From Methylobacter sp. (GTDB taxonomy: Bacteria > Pseudomonadota > Gammaproteobacteria > Methylococcales > Methylomonadaceae), in the NCBI GenBank assembly GCA_002928495.1, contig PERF01000008.1, positions 1 to 38,680 on the forward strand: DNA of 38,680 bases, in the 5' to 3' direction. The position numbers were made by a program, and so were the translations under genes. This document shows, one piece after another, positions 29,621 through 38,680 of this stretch (position 1 is the first letter of the stretch; every line of letters begins with the position of its first letter). The notes beneath the pieces are model-generated. The model searched no databases. It was not told where the DNA came from and saw nothing but the letters and a program-made list of their open reading frames with translations.

Positions 29621-29916
29621 TAGAAGTTGTCTAAACGGACTTTTTGAAAACAGGTACGCTTTAGTTGCTTGAGTGTATTTGCAAACGCTAGGCGGTGTTT
29701 AAATCTTGGTTCCGGGTTGATAGGCAGAAACCGCCAAAACAAGAAATCGGCATCCGGAAGCACTGCCAGAAGCAAACAGGCTACCGGTAAACCCTGGGCG
29801 GACCACCGCCCGTTGAGCCCATGCACCCGAAAGGGGTGGCAATGGCGGCGAGATGGGCGATGACTGAAAACCTAATAAACGGCTATGGGTTAAAGACTAC
29901 TTCCTGCTTTATTCAA

Positions 29917-30995
29917 TCAATACGGATCGAAAATCCAGTTAGTGTTACGCGGCTTATTGACGCCGGTGATGGCATCGATGCCGGTGCGAGCATAAAACCG
30001 CACGATGCCGTGGGTATCGTCGAACAGTTGGCTGCAATTTGCGCCGGGATGCACGCGGATGCGCTTGGCAATGGCAATGTCTGTAGTTGTTGCATCGGAA
30101 CCGAGACGGCCGCAGGCTTTGGTTACCCGCTTGCATTGGCTCATTGGGGTGTCATCGTCGGCTCTGGGCCTGCCGTCGCAATTCATTACCAAGCCGTTTT
30201 TAACGGCAACCACCGCTTCGTCTATGATTTCCATGCCCGCCGAGGGGATAAGCTGCAGTTGCACAAAGGCTTGGTTCCTGCCGGGCGGGGATTTTCTCAG
30301 GCGCTTTAAGGCATGATCCAGACAGACTTCCAAGCCGAAGGTCAGGCCGCACTCGTCGAAAATGCCCAAGCCGGAATACTTGGTGAGACCTTGACTTTCT
30401 TTGCCACTGCCGGTTTTAGCGTTGTTTCCCCAAAACCGGCCGGGTTTACCGGCAAGCGGATGCCGGACATCGGCAATGGTAAAATCGCTACGTTTGATTT
30501 TATCGTTAACTTTGATGAAATCGATGCCCGACATGTGTTCTTTGATTACAACGCGCGGTTCTTCATCAACACCGCCTTTGATCACCGGCACTATATTTTG
30601 CACCAAGGTGGCGTTGCCGGCTTTCTTGGTGGATGCCATGTCGCCCAACCAGCGCACAATCACCGACCCGCAAACAAACAACCAGCCCTCGAACATAACA
30701 TCTTTGAGGATGTCTTTAAGACCGGCCATCACCACACCGTGGTTCTCAATGGGGTAAGCCCCACGAGTGCCGCGAAAGTAAAACTCGGGCGCCATAAAAA
30801 TCTTCAAGGTATTTTTGTTGCGATCCCAAGCGCTATCGGCATGGGCAGCCAATAACGCATCTTCAAAGAGTTGACCCGAGCTTTAGCGTCGGTAGCGGGA
30901 TCGGGAAGGCCTTTATACAAGCAGCCGCCAGTGATTAACTCAATGGGGAAGGTGTTGATTTCATATGCTATAAACTGCACTTTATTTATCGCCAT
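29917..30995 (-). CDS. Carbon-nitrogen hydrolase/nitrilase-like protein, apparent 1-nt frameshift near 30876
   Basis: ORF 30804..30995 supplies MAINKVQFIAYEINTFPIELITGGCLYKGLPDPATDAKAR; after a frame change GQLFEDALLAAHADSAWDRNKNTLKIFMAPEFYFRG... continues in ORF 29917..30852. APEFYF (Glu) and GLEVCLDHALKRL (Cys) resemble nitrilase motifs. Confidence 0.6.
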
Positions 30996-31215
30996 TTCTA
31001 TACCTAACTCATTATTGATTATGATGAATGCCGCCTTGATTTCGATTAAAAGGCAGTACCGGCAGCGTATTGCGACTAAAGATTTTGGGCAGAACTAAGT
31101 ATAGAGCAAAATTCGGTTATGCGTTGTGCCCGGCCCAAGCTCTGAAGCACCGTAGAGGGTATAAACCCTTTGCTTTGCCGATTCAGTAGTAGCTTTAACC
31201 GTATCCGGCTAACCG

Positions 31216-31797
31216 TCAGCCGGCAAGCTGCTGCCGCCTGATGGCAACCAGCAGTATCAAAAACAAACAAGCTGCGGCAATGGCAGCAGGAAATAGCACC
31301 GTGGTCACCGAATAGTTTTCCAGCGCCAAAATCACCAGGCTATTACGGGCGGCAAACATGCCGAAAAACACTACGGATTCTGAATACGGAAAACTATAGG
31401 CTTTGCTGATGGTGGGCCCGAACCCGAGTAAATCGACTAGTGTTAAAATAGCCACAGCCCATACCGGGTCAGCGGTAAAGTGCCAAAACGGCAGCGACGA
31501 CAGGGCTACCATAAAAAATACCCAGTCCAGCCGGGTAATGGTGATATCCGTGCGTTTTAAGTAAGCCAAAACCGCGATTGTGGTACTGATGCAACCGGAC
31601 ACCCCAATCGGCCAAGCCCCTACGCCGCCCTGCCCTTTAAGCTGGGCAAAGAAAACCACCACGGTAGTCAAAGCCCAAACCACCCATGAAAACATATGCG
31701 GCTTGATGTTGCCCGTTATTATGCCGCGGATATAGGGAATAAAGGCGGTAAACGTAAGCGCAATGGCAATAGCGCTTAAAACTTCTTTATAGAACAC
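31216..31797 (-). CDS. Multi-pass membrane protein, PQ-loop/SWEET-like
   Basis: Two half-repeats: ALTFTAFIPYIRGIITGNIKPHMFSWVVWALTT and LGFGPTISKAYSFPYSESVVFFGMFAARN, with several hydrophobic helices. Confidence 0.5.
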   Translation of the reverse strand: MFYKEVLSAIAIALTFTAFIPYIRGIITGNIKPHMFSWVVWALTTVVVFFAQLKGQGGVGAWPIGVSGCISTTIAVLAYLKRTDITITRLDWVFFMVALSSLPFWHFTADPVWAVAILTLVDLLGFGPTISKAYSFPYSESVVFFGMFAARNSLVILALENYSVTTVLFPAAIAAACLFLILLVAIRRQQLAG

Positions 31798-31923
31798 GAC
31801 TTCCTTGGCTTTTTTAAGATAGTTTCAAATTTTACCATTATTTAAACGGCTACGGATTGAACGCATACCGGCCGAATCATTGTTCCACCTGGCATTTGAA
31901 AGCTGTGAAAACTGTTGATCGGA

Positions 31924-32424
31924 TTAGCCAGCCGGCGCTATGTCCAGCTCAAGTGTACGGGCGGAAACCGATTGCCCGCAAATCAGCAGCTCGCCAACCG
32001 CTATCGGCAACTTAAAGCGCCGGGGCCCGCAGCTGCCCGGATTAACGAAGAAGACACCGTCACGCTCGCGGACGGATGGCGAGTGCGAATGTCCGGAAAC
32101 TACCACGCGAACCCCTGCGGCCTTAGGATCGATCACCATATCAGCCAGGTCGTGGATAACGTAGAGAAAAACCTCTCCAACCTGCAAAAACTCATCGCCG
32201 GCTAATTGCCCGGCCCAATCGCCTTTGTCGTTGTTACCGCGCACCGCCGTTACCGGCGCAATTGCACCCAGCTCTTCCAAAATAGCCGAATCGCAAATAT
32301 CGCCGGCATGGACGATATAATCACTGCCTAGCAGAAATGCTTTAGCCTCCGGTCTTAACAGACTATGGGTATCGGAAATCAGGCCTACGCGAAATTTTGC
32401 ATCATTCATTTTCAAGTTGAGCAC
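31924..32424 (-). CDS. YfcE/MJ0936-family metallophosphoesterase
   Basis: RVGLISDTHSLLRPEA; YIVHAGDICD; VRGNNDKGDW; VVVSGHSHSPSV; FFVNPGSCGPRRF. Confidence 0.93.
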   Translation of the reverse strand: MLNLKMNDAKFRVGLISDTHSLLRPEAKAFLLGSDYIVHAGDICDSAILEELGAIAPVTAVRGNNDKGDWAGQLAGDEFLQVGEVFLYVIHDLADMVIDPKAAGVRVVVSGHSHSPSVRERDGVFFVNPGSCGPRRFKLPIAVGELLICGQSVSARTLELDIAPAG

Positions 32425-32529
32425 CGGTATTCAAAAATTTAATATTCGCTAGTTTTTGGTTTCTTTTGCGGCATTTAACTGCGTTGCTTTTGGCCGGGCC
32501 AATGCAGGTAATTTTAAGGCTAAAATATT

Positions 32530-33294
32530 TCACCCCACCCTTCCCAAATACAATTGGGTTTCATAATTAAAACTCACCCAACCATTCTCACAAAAGTCCT
32601 GAAAAGCGTGGCTTAGTTCTTCTCTAAGGCTTTTGAATTCAGGGGTTCCGGGTTTAGGGGAGTAAGACGAAGAATCAAGCCTGCCCAGCACACCTGCAAA
32701 ATCAAACCGCTGAACATTGTTAAATGTATGCAGCCGGTACCCACCTTGAAAGAATCGGTTGAATTGATCGGCCGTTAAATTTTGGTGGTTGACTTCATGG
32801 TAATCGGTAGCATAACGGCTCAGCAGCTGAGCGTAGCGTTTCAAAAACGCCGTGTTGGTTAACCGGTTGTTCCAGATTAAGGCAACCCAACCGTCGCCGG
32901 TCAGAATTCTGCGGCATTCGTTTTGGAAAGCGTCTTGATCAAACCAATGGAAAGCCTGGGCTGCCGTTATCAAGTCCACACTGCCCGGCGCCAAGCCGGA
33001 ATGTTCGGCGGTTGCGTTCAGGCTGAAAAAATTAGCTCTGTGTTGAAGGTTTTGTTCGCCTGCGCTGCGCATTTCCGGATTGGGTTCTATCCCATAAACC
33101 GCCTTGAAATGTTCAGCCAAAGAGTTAGCAAAAATGCCGGTGCCGGAACCGAAATCGGCACAGGTTTTATCGCACGGTGAGGACATTTGCGAAACCAGAA
33201 ATGCCACCATCTCAACCGGGTAGCCGGGCCGGTATTTAATGTAGTTTGCCACCCGGTCGGAAAATCTTTCGGTTGGTTTTATTATTTTATCCAT
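32530..33294 (-). CDS. Class I SAM-dependent methyltransferase
   Basis: RFSDRVANYIKYRPGYP; TCADFGSGTGIFANSLAEHFKAVYGIEPN; VDLITAAQAFHWFDQDAFQNECRRIL. Confidence 0.92.
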   Translation of the reverse strand: MDKIIKPTERFSDRVANYIKYRPGYPVEMVAFLVSQMSSPCDKTCADFGSGTGIFANSLAEHFKAVYGIEPNPEMRSAGEQNLQHRANFFSLNATAEHSGLAPGSVDLITAAQAFHWFDQDAFQNECRRILTGDGWVALIWNNRLTNTAFLKRYAQLLSRYATDYHEVNHQNLTADQFNRFFQGGYRLHTFNNVQRFDFAGVLGRLDSSSYSPKPGTPEFKSLREELSHAFQDFCENGWVSFNYETQLYLGRVG

Positions 33295-33333
33295 GTTCTC
33301 TTAAATATTGAGTCAATTTTGTGATGCGATAAT

Positions 33334-33864
33334 TTAATCGATTTCAATTGCCCATAGACTCCATAAACCAACAACAAGCAGAGTCATCAACCCTAACATA
33401 CCAAGTACAACGCACAGTAAATATAACCAAGCCACCGGTATGCAATGCAACATTCCATTAGCATGGACAAAAGGCCAAAACGGGTGCATATCGGCGTGCA
33501 TGATGCTGTCGAGAAAAACATGTGAAACTGTGCCTATCAATGCACCTGTAGAAGCGGCAAGCCAAGAAATATCCGGATTAACTTGTAGCCGGCGTAAATA
33601 TTTGAAATTCAATAACCTATTCCAGGTTTTAAGCAACTGCCGGCAAACTAATTTGCCTAAAAAAAGTGCCAATAATCCAATCGCTAATGCGCCTAAATAT
33701 GTGTGTGTAAATCCATGCAAGACCTTATCATGCCGCAAAATCCGTATTAATGGCTCAAGATCAATCAGCACTTGGGCAAAGCCGAATACCGTCAAGCTAA
33801 AAAACCGCCCGGCAACAGCTTTGATTGCGGCTCCAGGCCCCAGGTGAAACGGCGTAAATGGCAT
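33334..33864 (-). CDS. Membrane protein, putative YbcI/DUF457-like metal-dependent hydrolase
   Basis: MPFTPFHLGPGAAIKAV; QVLIDLEPL; DKVLHGFTHTYLGALAIG; GTVSHVFLDSIMHADMHPFWPF; start at 33864 preferred. Confidence 0.75.
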   Translation of the reverse strand: MPFTPFHLGPGAAIKAVAGRFFSLTVFGFAQVLIDLEPLIRILRHDKVLHGFTHTYLGALAIGLLALFLGKLVCRQLLKTWNRLLNFKYLRRLQVNPDISWLAASTGALIGTVSHVFLDSIMHADMHPFWPFVHANGMLHCIPVAWLYLLCVVLGMLGLMTLLVVGLWSLWAIEID

Positions 33865-34078
33865 ATCTTTAAAACTTATCGTATAGAAATCAATTAACCT
33901 AGAATTCTCAATAAATTGCATTTCAAACAGTTTAATGCAATGCTGGCGGCCTGTTTGCAGCCGGTTTAGGCAAACAGATAGACCGAGTGTACGGGTCGTG
34001 CAAGTCAAGCCGGGTAAGCATTTTCTCAAACAAAGCTGCCGGCAATTCCTTCATAAACAATAATAAGGGAGGTACCGT

Positions 34079-34753
34079 ATGTCAAATATAGCAGGCAAAG
34101 CGTATGCGATGAACGTGATCACACCGATCAAATCGTATTGGGCTTGGATCAATAAATTAATTTTTTGGGCGGCAATAAAATTTCCCGGCGCGCTGACCGG
34201 ATTGATAACTTTGTCATTAATCCACTACGCCCGCTGGGTAATCCTTAAGGACTCTGAATTTCCGCATTTGGCAAAGGAGCAGCCCAAAGAAAAACTTCAT
34301 TACACTTACATGCTGTTTTTCAGCAATTTCAACGGCAGTTGGGATCAATACGTGGATTCTTTCACCTTCGCTATCCCCGGCGGTCTGGATTTATTTTGGA
34401 AGTGGAATATACGTTATCCCAAGTCGGTGACGCTGACGCCATTTCACAAATACATCCGTTATAACCAAATAGAAACCATCCATTACTACAGCGCTTATCC
34501 TTTGGCGGCCGCCAACGATGTCAAAGCTGCCAAGCAAGTTAAAACCGCACTGACACAATTCCACCAAGACAGCCAAACCCTTTCCGACGATGAGTTTATG
34601 GCTGGGTACAAAACCTTGCTACGCGGTTTGCAGCATGATTTAGGCGATATGTACCCAACCCCCATCGTAACCATGGCGGCTTATGAAGTGCAGGAACGCA
34701 AATACAAACACGAACGTGAGCAAGCGGCTTTGGCAGGAGGTGAAAATGGCTAA
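34079..34753 (+). CDS. DyP-associated protein of unknown function, first copy
   Basis: SNIAGKAYAMNVITPIK; YTYMLFFSNFNGSWDQYVDSF; directly upstream of the related second gene and dyp. Confidence 0.75.
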   Translation: MSNIAGKAYAMNVITPIKSYWAWINKLIFWAAIKFPGALTGLITLSLIHYARWVILKDSEFPHLAKEQPKEKLHYTYMLFFSNFNGSWDQYVDSFTFAIPGGLDLFWKWNIRYPKSVTLTPFHKYIRYNQIETIHYYSAYPLAAANDVKAAKQVKTALTQFHQDSQTLSDDEFMAGYKTLLRGLQHDLGDMYPTPIVTMAAYEVQERKYKHEREQAALAGGENG

Positions 34754-35471
34754 GCGCAATCCCAACATCAGTGGCAACGCGTATGCGCTGACCATTTTAG
34801 CGCCGATAAAAAACGGCTATACCGAAGAACAAATTGCTTATGCCGACATAGTGAGATGCCGGCTGCAAGATTGGAATAATCAGGACTATAGCCCGATGAC
34901 ACAGGTGCCGCAAACTTATCTCTGCCGTTATTACGTGCTAGACGATGTTTACACCGAATCCTTACCGGGTGCGGATCCGCGCAGCCGGTGGCTGGATTTG
35001 CTGACCGCCTTGCCTTTCGGCGGAATCGGCAACAAACTCCGGGTCGGCATGTTGCCTAAGGAAGACCATCTGCAATCGCGCTATCTGGTATTTTCCTGCA
35101 ATTTTCACGGCGGCCCCGAAGGCGATTTGGACGGCTATTTACGCGGCATGTGGCAAGCCATCAGCGGACAAATCAAAGACATCTGGGGCTTTTGTTACGG
35201 CTTTGAGGAGGTCGATAATGCCGATAAATTTATCGCCTACATGAAAAAATGCCAGCTGCCTGCCGCGCTGTTCTTCGTCGGCTCGAATGACGACCCCTTA
35301 CCGGAACAGTTGAAAGCTTTATACCTAAAACAAGAATTCGCCAACTTTGCAGTCGCCAATCAAGGCCTGGATGCCGCCGCGTTACGCGCGAATTTCAAGG
35401 CGTTTATTGAACGCGTACAACCGAATGATGTTAACGGGCCAACCTGGCCGGCCGGCAAATATACCGTTTAG
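34746..35471 (+). CDS. DyP-associated protein of unknown function, second copy
   Basis: ATG in 'gaaaatggctaag' (upstream aggaggtgaa SD). MAKRNPNISGNAYALTILAPIK; SRYLVFSCNFHGGPEGDLDGYLRGMW. Confidence 0.8.
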   Translation: MAKRNPNISGNAYALTILAPIKNGYTEEQIAYADIVRCRLQDWNNQDYSPMTQVPQTYLCRYYVLDDVYTESLPGADPRSRWLDLLTALPFGGIGNKLRVGMLPKEDHLQSRYLVFSCNFHGGPEGDLDGYLRGMWQAISGQIKDIWGFCYGFEEVDNADKFIAYMKKCQLPAALFFVGSNDDPLPEQLKALYLKQEFANFAVANQGLDAAALRANFKAFIERVQPNDVNGPTWPAGKYTV

Positions 35472-35482
35472 GGGAGGCGAAG

Positions 35483-37045
35483 ATGACACAAAAATTAGAA
35501 CTAACCGACATCCAGGGCAATGTGCTGCGCGCCTATGGCCGTTTCGGCTATCCGGTTGCCCGCTATGTATTTTTTAATATCCGCGATGACCGCAAAGGCC
35601 GCGCGTTTGTTGACGCCATCAGCAAACGGGTGACCACGGCCGTGGAATGGGGCGACGGCCCCGGCCAAATCAAACAGCCGGATTGGACACTCAATATTGC
35701 CTTTGCTTACCAAGCCTTGAAAGAGCTTGGCGTGCCAAGATCATCGCTGATTGGCTTCTCGCCTGAATTTATCAGCGGCATGAAAGACCGCCGAGACATC
35801 TTGGGAGACGACGGTCCGAGCTCGCCCGAGCATTGGGATCCCATCTGGTGCAGCAACCGGGTGGAGCGTGACAAGGACATCCATATTTTTATTTCGTTGA
35901 ATGCCCGCTTGCCGCAATTTCTGCTGGAAGCTTATCAATGGCTGCTGGGCGAAGTTGACAAAACCGGGGGCGGCGTCGTGCAGTTGGACGGCCACCGCGG
36001 CGACAACGGTGAAATCCTGCCTTATCAGGACAGCCACATCGTAATGGAAAACGGCCAGCCCACGGCGAAAGAGCATTTCGGCTACACCGACGGAATCAGC
36101 GATCCGGTGTTTGAAGGCGTGCCTTACGACGAAGCCCGTTTACCGGGGCGCGGCAAACAAATGCCGAACGGCAAATGGGCGCCGTTGGCGACCGGTGAAT
36201 TCATCTTGGGCCATGTCGATGAAGCTCACGAATACCCGCCGGCGCCGGAACCGGTTTTGCTGTCCCGCAACGGCACCTACATGATTTACCGCAAGCTGCA
36301 TGAAAATGTCGGCACCTTTGAAGCTTACCTGGAAGAGCATGGCAGTAAATTCCCCGGCGGCAAAGAACTGTTGGCAGCCAAATTCGTCGGTCGCTGGCGC
36401 GACAACGGCGCACCGTTGGTCAGCGCGCCGGATACGGCCGCCAAAGCCAAGTTCGATGCCGATTTTGCCGCCGCCGATGCCAAAACCAAAGACAAAATGC
36501 TCAGCGACTTCACCTACGACAACGACATGAGCGGCGGCAAATGTCCGTTTAGCGCCCACATCCGCCGGATTAACCCGCGCGCATCCTTGGAAATGGTGCG
36601 CGGCGACAAGCCCGGCGCCATGAAAATCAGCACCGATGCCTTCGACACACCGGGCGCCTTAACCAACCGCCGCCGCCTGCTCCGGCGCGGCCTGCCTTAC
36701 GGCGAAGTGAAAGACCGCACACGCGACGACGGCAATCACGGTATTGTTATCATGATGCTGAATGCCGACATCAACCGTCAGTTCGAATTCGTCCAGCAAC
36801 AATGGGTCAATTACGGCAACGACTTTATCGCCGCTAACGACAAGGAAATCATCCTGGGCAATCACAGCGTTGATGATAAATTACCCAGCAAAGCCGTGTT
36901 GCAAGTTGAACCCGACAGCAACGAAGCGCCTTACATCCTGCCTAAAATCCCGCGCTTTGTGGAAACGCGCGGCGGCGAGTATTTCTTTGTACCCAGCATG
37001 ACCGCACTAAGAATGATCGCCAAAGGCGTGGTTGACCCAACGTAA
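35483..37045 (+). CDS. DyP-type heme peroxidase
   Basis: LTDIQGNVLRAYGRFGYPVARYVFF; HFGYTDGISDPVFEG (GxxDG); CPFSAHIRRINPR (proximal His); IVIMMLNADINRQFEFVQQQW. Confidence 0.93.
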   Translation: MTQKLELTDIQGNVLRAYGRFGYPVARYVFFNIRDDRKGRAFVDAISKRVTTAVEWGDGPGQIKQPDWTLNIAFAYQALKELGVPRSSLIGFSPEFISGMKDRRDILGDDGPSSPEHWDPIWCSNRVERDKDIHIFISLNARLPQFLLEAYQWLLGEVDKTGGGVVQLDGHRGDNGEILPYQDSHIVMENGQPTAKEHFGYTDGISDPVFEGVPYDEARLPGRGKQMPNGKWAPLATGEFILGHVDEAHEYPPAPEPVLLSRNGTYMIYRKLHENVGTFEAYLEEHGSKFPGGKELLAAKFVGRWRDNGAPLVSAPDTAAKAKFDADFAAADAKTKDKMLSDFTYDNDMSGGKCPFSAHIRRINPRASLEMVRGDKPGAMKISTDAFDTPGALTNRRRLLRRGLPYGEVKDRTRDDGNHGIVIMMLNADINRQFEFVQQQWVNYGNDFIAANDKEIILGNHSVDDKLPSKAVLQVEPDSNEAPYILPKIPRFVETRGGEYFFVPSMTALRMIAKGVVDPT

Positions 37046-37066
37046 TACCACCTTGCATCCAACCCG

Positions 37067-37100
37067 GCCCAAGCCCCGCGTTTGCGCGCGGGGCTTGGGC
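37067..37100. terminator. Bidirectional hairpin between convergent DyP and catalase-like genes
   Basis: gcccaagccccgcg-tttgcg-cgcggggcttgggc: 14-bp perfect stem. Confidence 0.75.
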
Positions 37101-37103
37101 ATT

Positions 37104-38249
37104 CTAAATGTCCCAGCCGGTAGGTTCTTGCCTGGGCACTTTATTGTATTCATGGCGAAACGCCGAAATCGTTTCATAAACCACGCGCCGGGCTCGGTTA
37201 ATGCCGCCTAGCGGACGGTGTTCCGGCAACGCCCGCCATGGCGTGTACGATAAATTTTCGCCGAAAACCTTGTGTGCTTCGGTATCGAAGTCTTGCTGAA
37301 AAATCCTGATCGTCGCCACTTTGCGGAACGGCGACAACGCCTCCGGCCACTCTACGCCGGGGTCTTCAATGGGCATGGCGACGGCATCGGTTTGCAGCTG
37401 GACGGCAAAATCAAACACTGCATCGCCCTCTTGCAACTGCTTGACCATGGCTAAGCGCAAATAATCATGGTCGGGATTGTCCGGAATTGGATAAGCCTTG
37501 GTAAGCTGCGGAATGGCGGAATATTTGACGGCGGACTCGCCCAGCAAATACGGCGTGGTGCTGAAATAGCGGATTTGCAAAGGGTTGGCGAACTTGAGCA
37601 TGGAGCGCAATAGATTAATGGCTACACGTAAATGACCCAGGAAAAACACGATTTTTGCCCAAAGTCCACCGGTAACCGAAGCAATCAGCTGATCAAATTC
37701 CTCTACATTTTTGGTGACAAAGCGGCTAGTGCTGATCAAAATAAAATCGTGGGTTTGGCAATTTTTGTCCGACTCCAACAATTTTTCGCCGGGCACACCC
37801 ATCAATTTAATTGCCATGCCGCGAATGTCGCGGTCTTTATCGGGATTTATCGAGCCGTCCTGGTTGGAAAACCGAATCCACGCTGGATAGCTTTTAGGCT
37901 CGCTGAAAACCCCGATTTTCAGCTCCGGCGGCAAATCGGCTTCGACAATAAACTCCGCTTTTACCAGGCCGTGCATTTTTGGGTGGGCATCGCGGCGCAT
38001 GATGCCCGTCGGATTGTCGCGGATGATTTTGGCTTTCAGCCGGGCGGCAAGGTCGGCAGTAAACTGCGCTTCGTTGGACGGGATGATTTCTTGTGCTAGC
38101 GGTGGTGTTGCCATAGTGATTCCCCCTGATTTTAATTTTATGGAAGACTTGCACCGGCAAGTTATCATGTTGCCGGCCCTATGGCAAAAGTCATCCACGT
38201 ATCCCCGCGCTTCCAATTGACTTCCGATCCGAACGCACTCGCAGGCCAA
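37104..38249 (-). CDS. Catalase-like heme protein (short, catalase-related)
   Basis: DAHPKMHGLVKAEFIVEADLPPELKIGVFSEPKSYPAWIRFSNQDGSINPDKDRDIRGMAIKLMGV; RRVVYETIS (RxxxY proximal). True start is probably the internal MATPPLAQEI. Confidence 0.88.
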   Translation of the reverse strand: MACECVRIGSQLEARGYVDDFCHRAGNMITCRCKSSIKLKSGGITMATPPLAQEIIPSNEAQFTADLAARLKAKIIRDNPTGIMRRDAHPKMHGLVKAEFIVEADLPPELKIGVFSEPKSYPAWIRFSNQDGSINPDKDRDIRGMAIKLMGVPGEKLLESDKNCQTHDFILISTSRFVTKNVEEFDQLIASVTGGLWAKIVFFLGHLRVAINLLRSMLKFANPLQIRYFSTTPYLLGESAVKYSAIPQLTKAYPIPDNPDHDYLRLAMVKQLQEGDAVFDFAVQLQTDAVAMPIEDPGVEWPEALSPFRKVATIRIFQQDFDTEAHKVFGENLSYTPWRALPEHRPLGGINRARRVVYETISAFRHEYNKVPRQEPTGWDI

Positions 38250-38261
38250 GCTGCTGTAAAC

Positions 38262-38297
38262 GAAAAAAACCGCACCCTAGCGTGAATGCGGTTGTTT
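38262..38297 (-). terminator. Rho-independent terminator for the minus-strand gene entering from the right edge
   Basis: Minus strand: aaccgca-ttcacgctaggg-tgcggttttttt. Confidence 0.65.
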
Positions 38298-38576
38298 TGC
38301 AGCCGGCTGGTTTCCCGTACGACTCCCGTTTGCGCCGGCTTTGGAATAATGCGCGTTACCCGGATTAAGCAATCTCAGCTTAGCCGCTTTACTGTCCTCG
38401 CCGCGATTAACTCATTGTTTTCGCCTTGGTTAGAAATTAAAAAACGCTGTCGGTTGTGCTGCAACTAAAGTTTAATTTCCGAGACGGAAAATCGGGTAAG
38501 CGTCGCCTAAAACTATGTTAATTTTTAAAAGCTTAGCTTCGTAAACACCTTAGCGCCGAGTCTCTAACCGCATGAA

Positions 38577-38680
38577 TTAACTGGTTTTACGCAAGTTGCC
38601 GAATGGGATTTCAATCTGCATCCTAAGCCCACTTTGCGGTAAATTACTGGCCTTGATGCTTCCACCATGGGCAACGATGG
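38577..38680 (-). CDS. Sensor histidine kinase, C-terminal end (partial at right edge)
   Basis: Minus strand reads IVAHGGSIKASNLPQSGLRMQIEIPFGNLRKTS*, the G2-box end of a HATPase_c domain. Confidence 0.8.
   Translation of the reverse strand, partial: IVAHGGSIKASNLPQSGLRMQIEIPFGNLRKTS

Noticed and set aside
30313-30855. 180-aa plus-strand ORF
   Set aside because: Antisense to the nitrilase-like gene, which has recognisable catalytic motifs.
36140-36559. 139-aa minus-strand ORF
   Set aside because: Shadow of the DyP peroxidase gene.

Overview
This window appears to be a chromosomal segment of a gammaproteobacterium, possibly methanotroph-like; that lineage guess rests on gene content and codon style only. 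It holds mostly housekeeping genes: ubiA, arsC/wrbA, DUF2069, hda, a panE-type reductase, sodB, a CDGSH protein, a CYTH protein, a ferredoxin, an Entner-Doudoroff block zwf-edd-eda followed by gltA, and asnB. Accessory content includes: (a) an eight-gene co-directional cluster (16273-24463, minus strand) with a GST, an NmrA-type reductase, an ECF-like sigma factor with a Cys-containing C-terminal extension, an FG-GAP/ASPIC-UnbV secreted protein, an unknown secreted protein, a PLP aminotransferase, a cupin and a methyltransferase; (b) an overlapping AAA ATPase + DUF4276-like pair (27042-28837), a possible defence module; (c) a heme-enzyme locus (34079-38249) with two short related proteins of unknown function, a DyP-type peroxidase and a convergent catalase-like protein; (d) a PIN/NYN-like nuclease beside two orphan antitoxin-like genes near the left edge. 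At least five genes, including gltA, look broken by an apparent single-base deletion. I suspect assembly or sequencing indels rather than five real pseudogenes. The right edge holds the C-terminal tail of a sensor histidine kinase that the ORF track misses. No tRNA, rRNA, CRISPR array or intact transposase was recognised. All family names come from reading motifs by eye; no searches were run.
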